Assembly (NCBI GenBank): GCA_947177085.1
Contig: CAMWTD010000125.1
Span: forward strand, 1 to 6,532
From: an uncultured Desulfovibrio sp.
Lineage (GTDB): Bacteria > Desulfobacterota > Desulfovibrionia > Desulfovibrionales > Desulfovibrionaceae
Length of the DNA stretch: 6,532 nucleotides
Direction: 5' to 3'
Part shown: positions 5,437 to 6,532 of the stretch, piece by piece
Layout: the number at the start of each line of letters is the position of its first letter
Numbering within the stretch: position 1 is the first letter of the stretch
Position numbers and translations under genes: made by a program
Notes under the pieces: generated by a model
The model's database searches: none
What the model saw: the letters and a program-made list of their open reading frames with translations, nothing else
Told to the model about the DNA's origin: nothing

Positions 5437-6532
5437 ATGAACAAAAACCACGCCATCCTCGCCGGACCCCTGTTTTTCGCGCTCCTCGGCACTGCGTTTT
5501 GCGTGTGGAGCGCGCTCGGCAACGACGTCAATTTCTGCGTCACCACCGGCTGCACCCTGTACCAGGACTTCACCGTCGCCGGCATCTCCCTGTGGTGGTT
5601 CGGCACGGCGGCCTTCGGGGCGCTCGCCGGGCTCTCCCTGCTCGGCGCGGCCGAGTGGGGCCGCATCCTCGCCGGCCTCGCCCTCGCGGGCGACATCTGC
5701 CTGCTCGTGCTCATGGCCTTCACCGCGCCCTGCATCAGTTGCCTTCTGGCGGCGCTCTTTTTCGCCATCATCTATTTCCTGTTGCGCCGCGTGCCCGCCC
5801 CGCAGAGCCGGATGCGCCCCGAGACGAAGCGGCATTCCGTGCTCCTCTGGATCTGGGCGGCGCTCTTCGTCATCAATGTGGGGGCCGTGGCGCGCTCGCA
5901 GGCCGATGTCTGGCCCATTCTCGATGAAAGCGAAAACGCGGTCACGCGCATGTTCTTCTCGCCTTCCTGCCGCTACTGCATCGAGGGCGTGAACGCGCTT
6001 TCCGGCAATGTGGACGTGGCCTTCTATCCCCTCGCCGAGACCGAGGCGGACGTCTGGAAGGTGGCGCGCATGCGCGGCCTGCTCGACGAGGGGCTCAACA
6101 TCGCGCAGGCCCTGGCCCAGAGCCAGAACGCCCAGGCTCCCTCGGGCTTCGCCGCGTGGCGGCCTGATATGCTGCTTTTGCGCTTCCGCCTTTTGCGCAA
6201 CAAGGCGCACATCTTCGCCGCCGGCTCGCAGGGCGTGCCCTTCTTCGAGCAGCGGGGCCTGCCCGGAGACATCCGCGAGCGCGTGGAGCGCGGCCAGCAG
6301 TCGCGCGGGCCGGCCGAGGCCGCGCGCCCCGGCCGGGGCGCTCCCGTTGACGACACGCCCCGCGACGAGAGCCTGCCCGTGGATACCGGCCTCAGCGATT
6401 CGGGCGCAAACACCCAATGCGGGGGCGGCCGCCCCTGCCCGGGGGGGTTGGGCCCGCAGAGCGGGGGCCGGGTTGCCCGGGCAGGCGGTCGGGGCGGGGG
6501 GGGGGGTGAACGGGAGCGCCCCCGCCGGGGCG
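5437..6532 (+). CDS. VKOR-like membrane thiol oxidoreductase fused to a thioredoxin-like domain, 3' end outside the window
   Basis: The open frame from ATG 5437 gives 365 residues with no stop before the window edge. Hydrophobic segments lie at about 8-28, 50-70, 77-95, 100-117 and 134-152. The first loop has a cysteine pair C34/C39 followed by GISLWWFG (49-56), and the fourth segment begins with C99-I-S-C102. This is the VKOR plan of a loop cysteine pair plus a quinone-facing CxxC. After the fifth span comes a thioredoxin-like region (about 168-285) with C178-R-Y-C181 in MFFSPSCRYC and a likely cis-proline in QGVPFFEQRG (P268). Such fusions do the job of DsbB plus DsbA: they oxidise periplasmic thiols and pass electrons to quinone. 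From about 286 the protein becomes an R/P/G/D-rich tail, and after about 327 it is glycine- and arginine-rich because the DNA is 88% GC, so that end may not be real protein. The ribosome binding site is weak (GGAAAG, 15 bases upstream); an in-frame TTG at 5413 is a less likely start. The gene is divergent from the sensor kinase. The VKOR call rests on motifs and topology, not on a database search. Confidence 0.72.
   Translation, partial: MNKNHAILAGPLFFALLGTAFCVWSALGNDVNFCVTTGCTLYQDFTVAGISLWWFGTAAFGALAGLSLLGAAEWGRILAGLALAGDICLLVLMAFTAPCISCLLAALFFAIIYFLLRRVPAPQSRMRPETKRHSVLLWIWAALFVINVGAVARSQADVWPILDESENAVTRMFFSPSCRYCIEGVNALSGNVDVAFYPLAETEADVWKVARMRGLLDEGLNIAQALAQSQNAQAPSGFAAWRPDMLLLRFRLLRNKAHIFAAGSQGVPFFEQRGLPGDIRERVERGQQSRGPAEAARPGRGAPVDDTPRDESLPVDTGLSDSGANTQCGGGRPCPGGLGPQSGGRVARAGGRGGGGGERERPRRG
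6434..6485. repeat. Nested inverted repeat in the extremely GC-rich right end
   Basis: CCTGCCCGGG (6434-6443) is exactly reverse-complementary to CCCGGGCAGG (6476-6485). Between them CCCGC (6453-6457) pairs with GCGGG (6461-6465) around AGA. A third small stem, CGCCCC/GGGGCG, sits at 6517-6532, and an 11-G run at 6496-6506. The structure lies inside the open frame of the VKOR-like gene. It may be a hairpin beyond a misread gene end, or a sequencing/assembly artefact. Confidence 0.5.

Noticed and set aside
5323..6417. Minus-strand open frame (364 codons) opposite the VKOR-like gene
   Set aside because: The + strand frame has coherent membrane spans, cysteine motifs and a promoter. The minus frame gives low-complexity R/A/G/E-rich protein and has no ribosome binding site that I can see.

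Overview
The window looks like chromosomal DNA from a GC-rich Gram-negative bacterium, most likely a Desulfovibrionaceae-type sulfate or sulfite reducer. This rests on the strong G/C preference at third codon positions, the gene content and the style of the large periplasmic-sensing hybrid kinase. It is inference, because no ribosomal or taxonomic marker is present.

Layout. Positions 3-1265 (+) hold the C-terminal four fifths of a bifunctional aspartate aminotransferase / aspartate 4-decarboxylase (aspD); its N-terminus lies outside the window. A 160-bp convergent gap (1266-1425) carries two strong hairpins, one at the end of each facing gene. Positions 1426-5070 (-) encode a 1214-residue hybrid sensor histidine kinase: signal peptide, two tandem periplasmic solute-binding-protein domains, one membrane span, a PAS-like domain, HisKA, HATPase and two receiver domains, with no HPt. 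It starts at a GTG. A 366-bp divergent gap (5071-5436) has a convincing sigma70-type promoter in each direction. Positions 5437-6532 (+) encode a membrane protein with a VKOR-like (vitamin K epoxide reductase) thiol-quinone oxidoreductase core followed by a periplasmic thioredoxin-like domain with a CRYC motif. It runs off the right edge through an 88% GC, G-run-rich stretch that may be partly unreliable sequence.

How the genes relate. The three genes are separate transcription units. Aspartate decarboxylation is cytoplasmic amino-acid metabolism. The kinase senses a small periplasmic ligand, possibly an amino acid or similar solute, and must pass its phosphate to an HPt and a regulator encoded elsewhere. 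The VKOR-thioredoxin protein is expected to drive periplasmic disulfide formation. Only the kinase and the VKOR gene share a regulatory region. I see no mobile element, CRISPR array, tRNA or rRNA gene, and no strong evidence for an undescribed system. The most notable items are the VKOR-thioredoxin fusion with its odd tail and the HPt-less double-sensor kinase.
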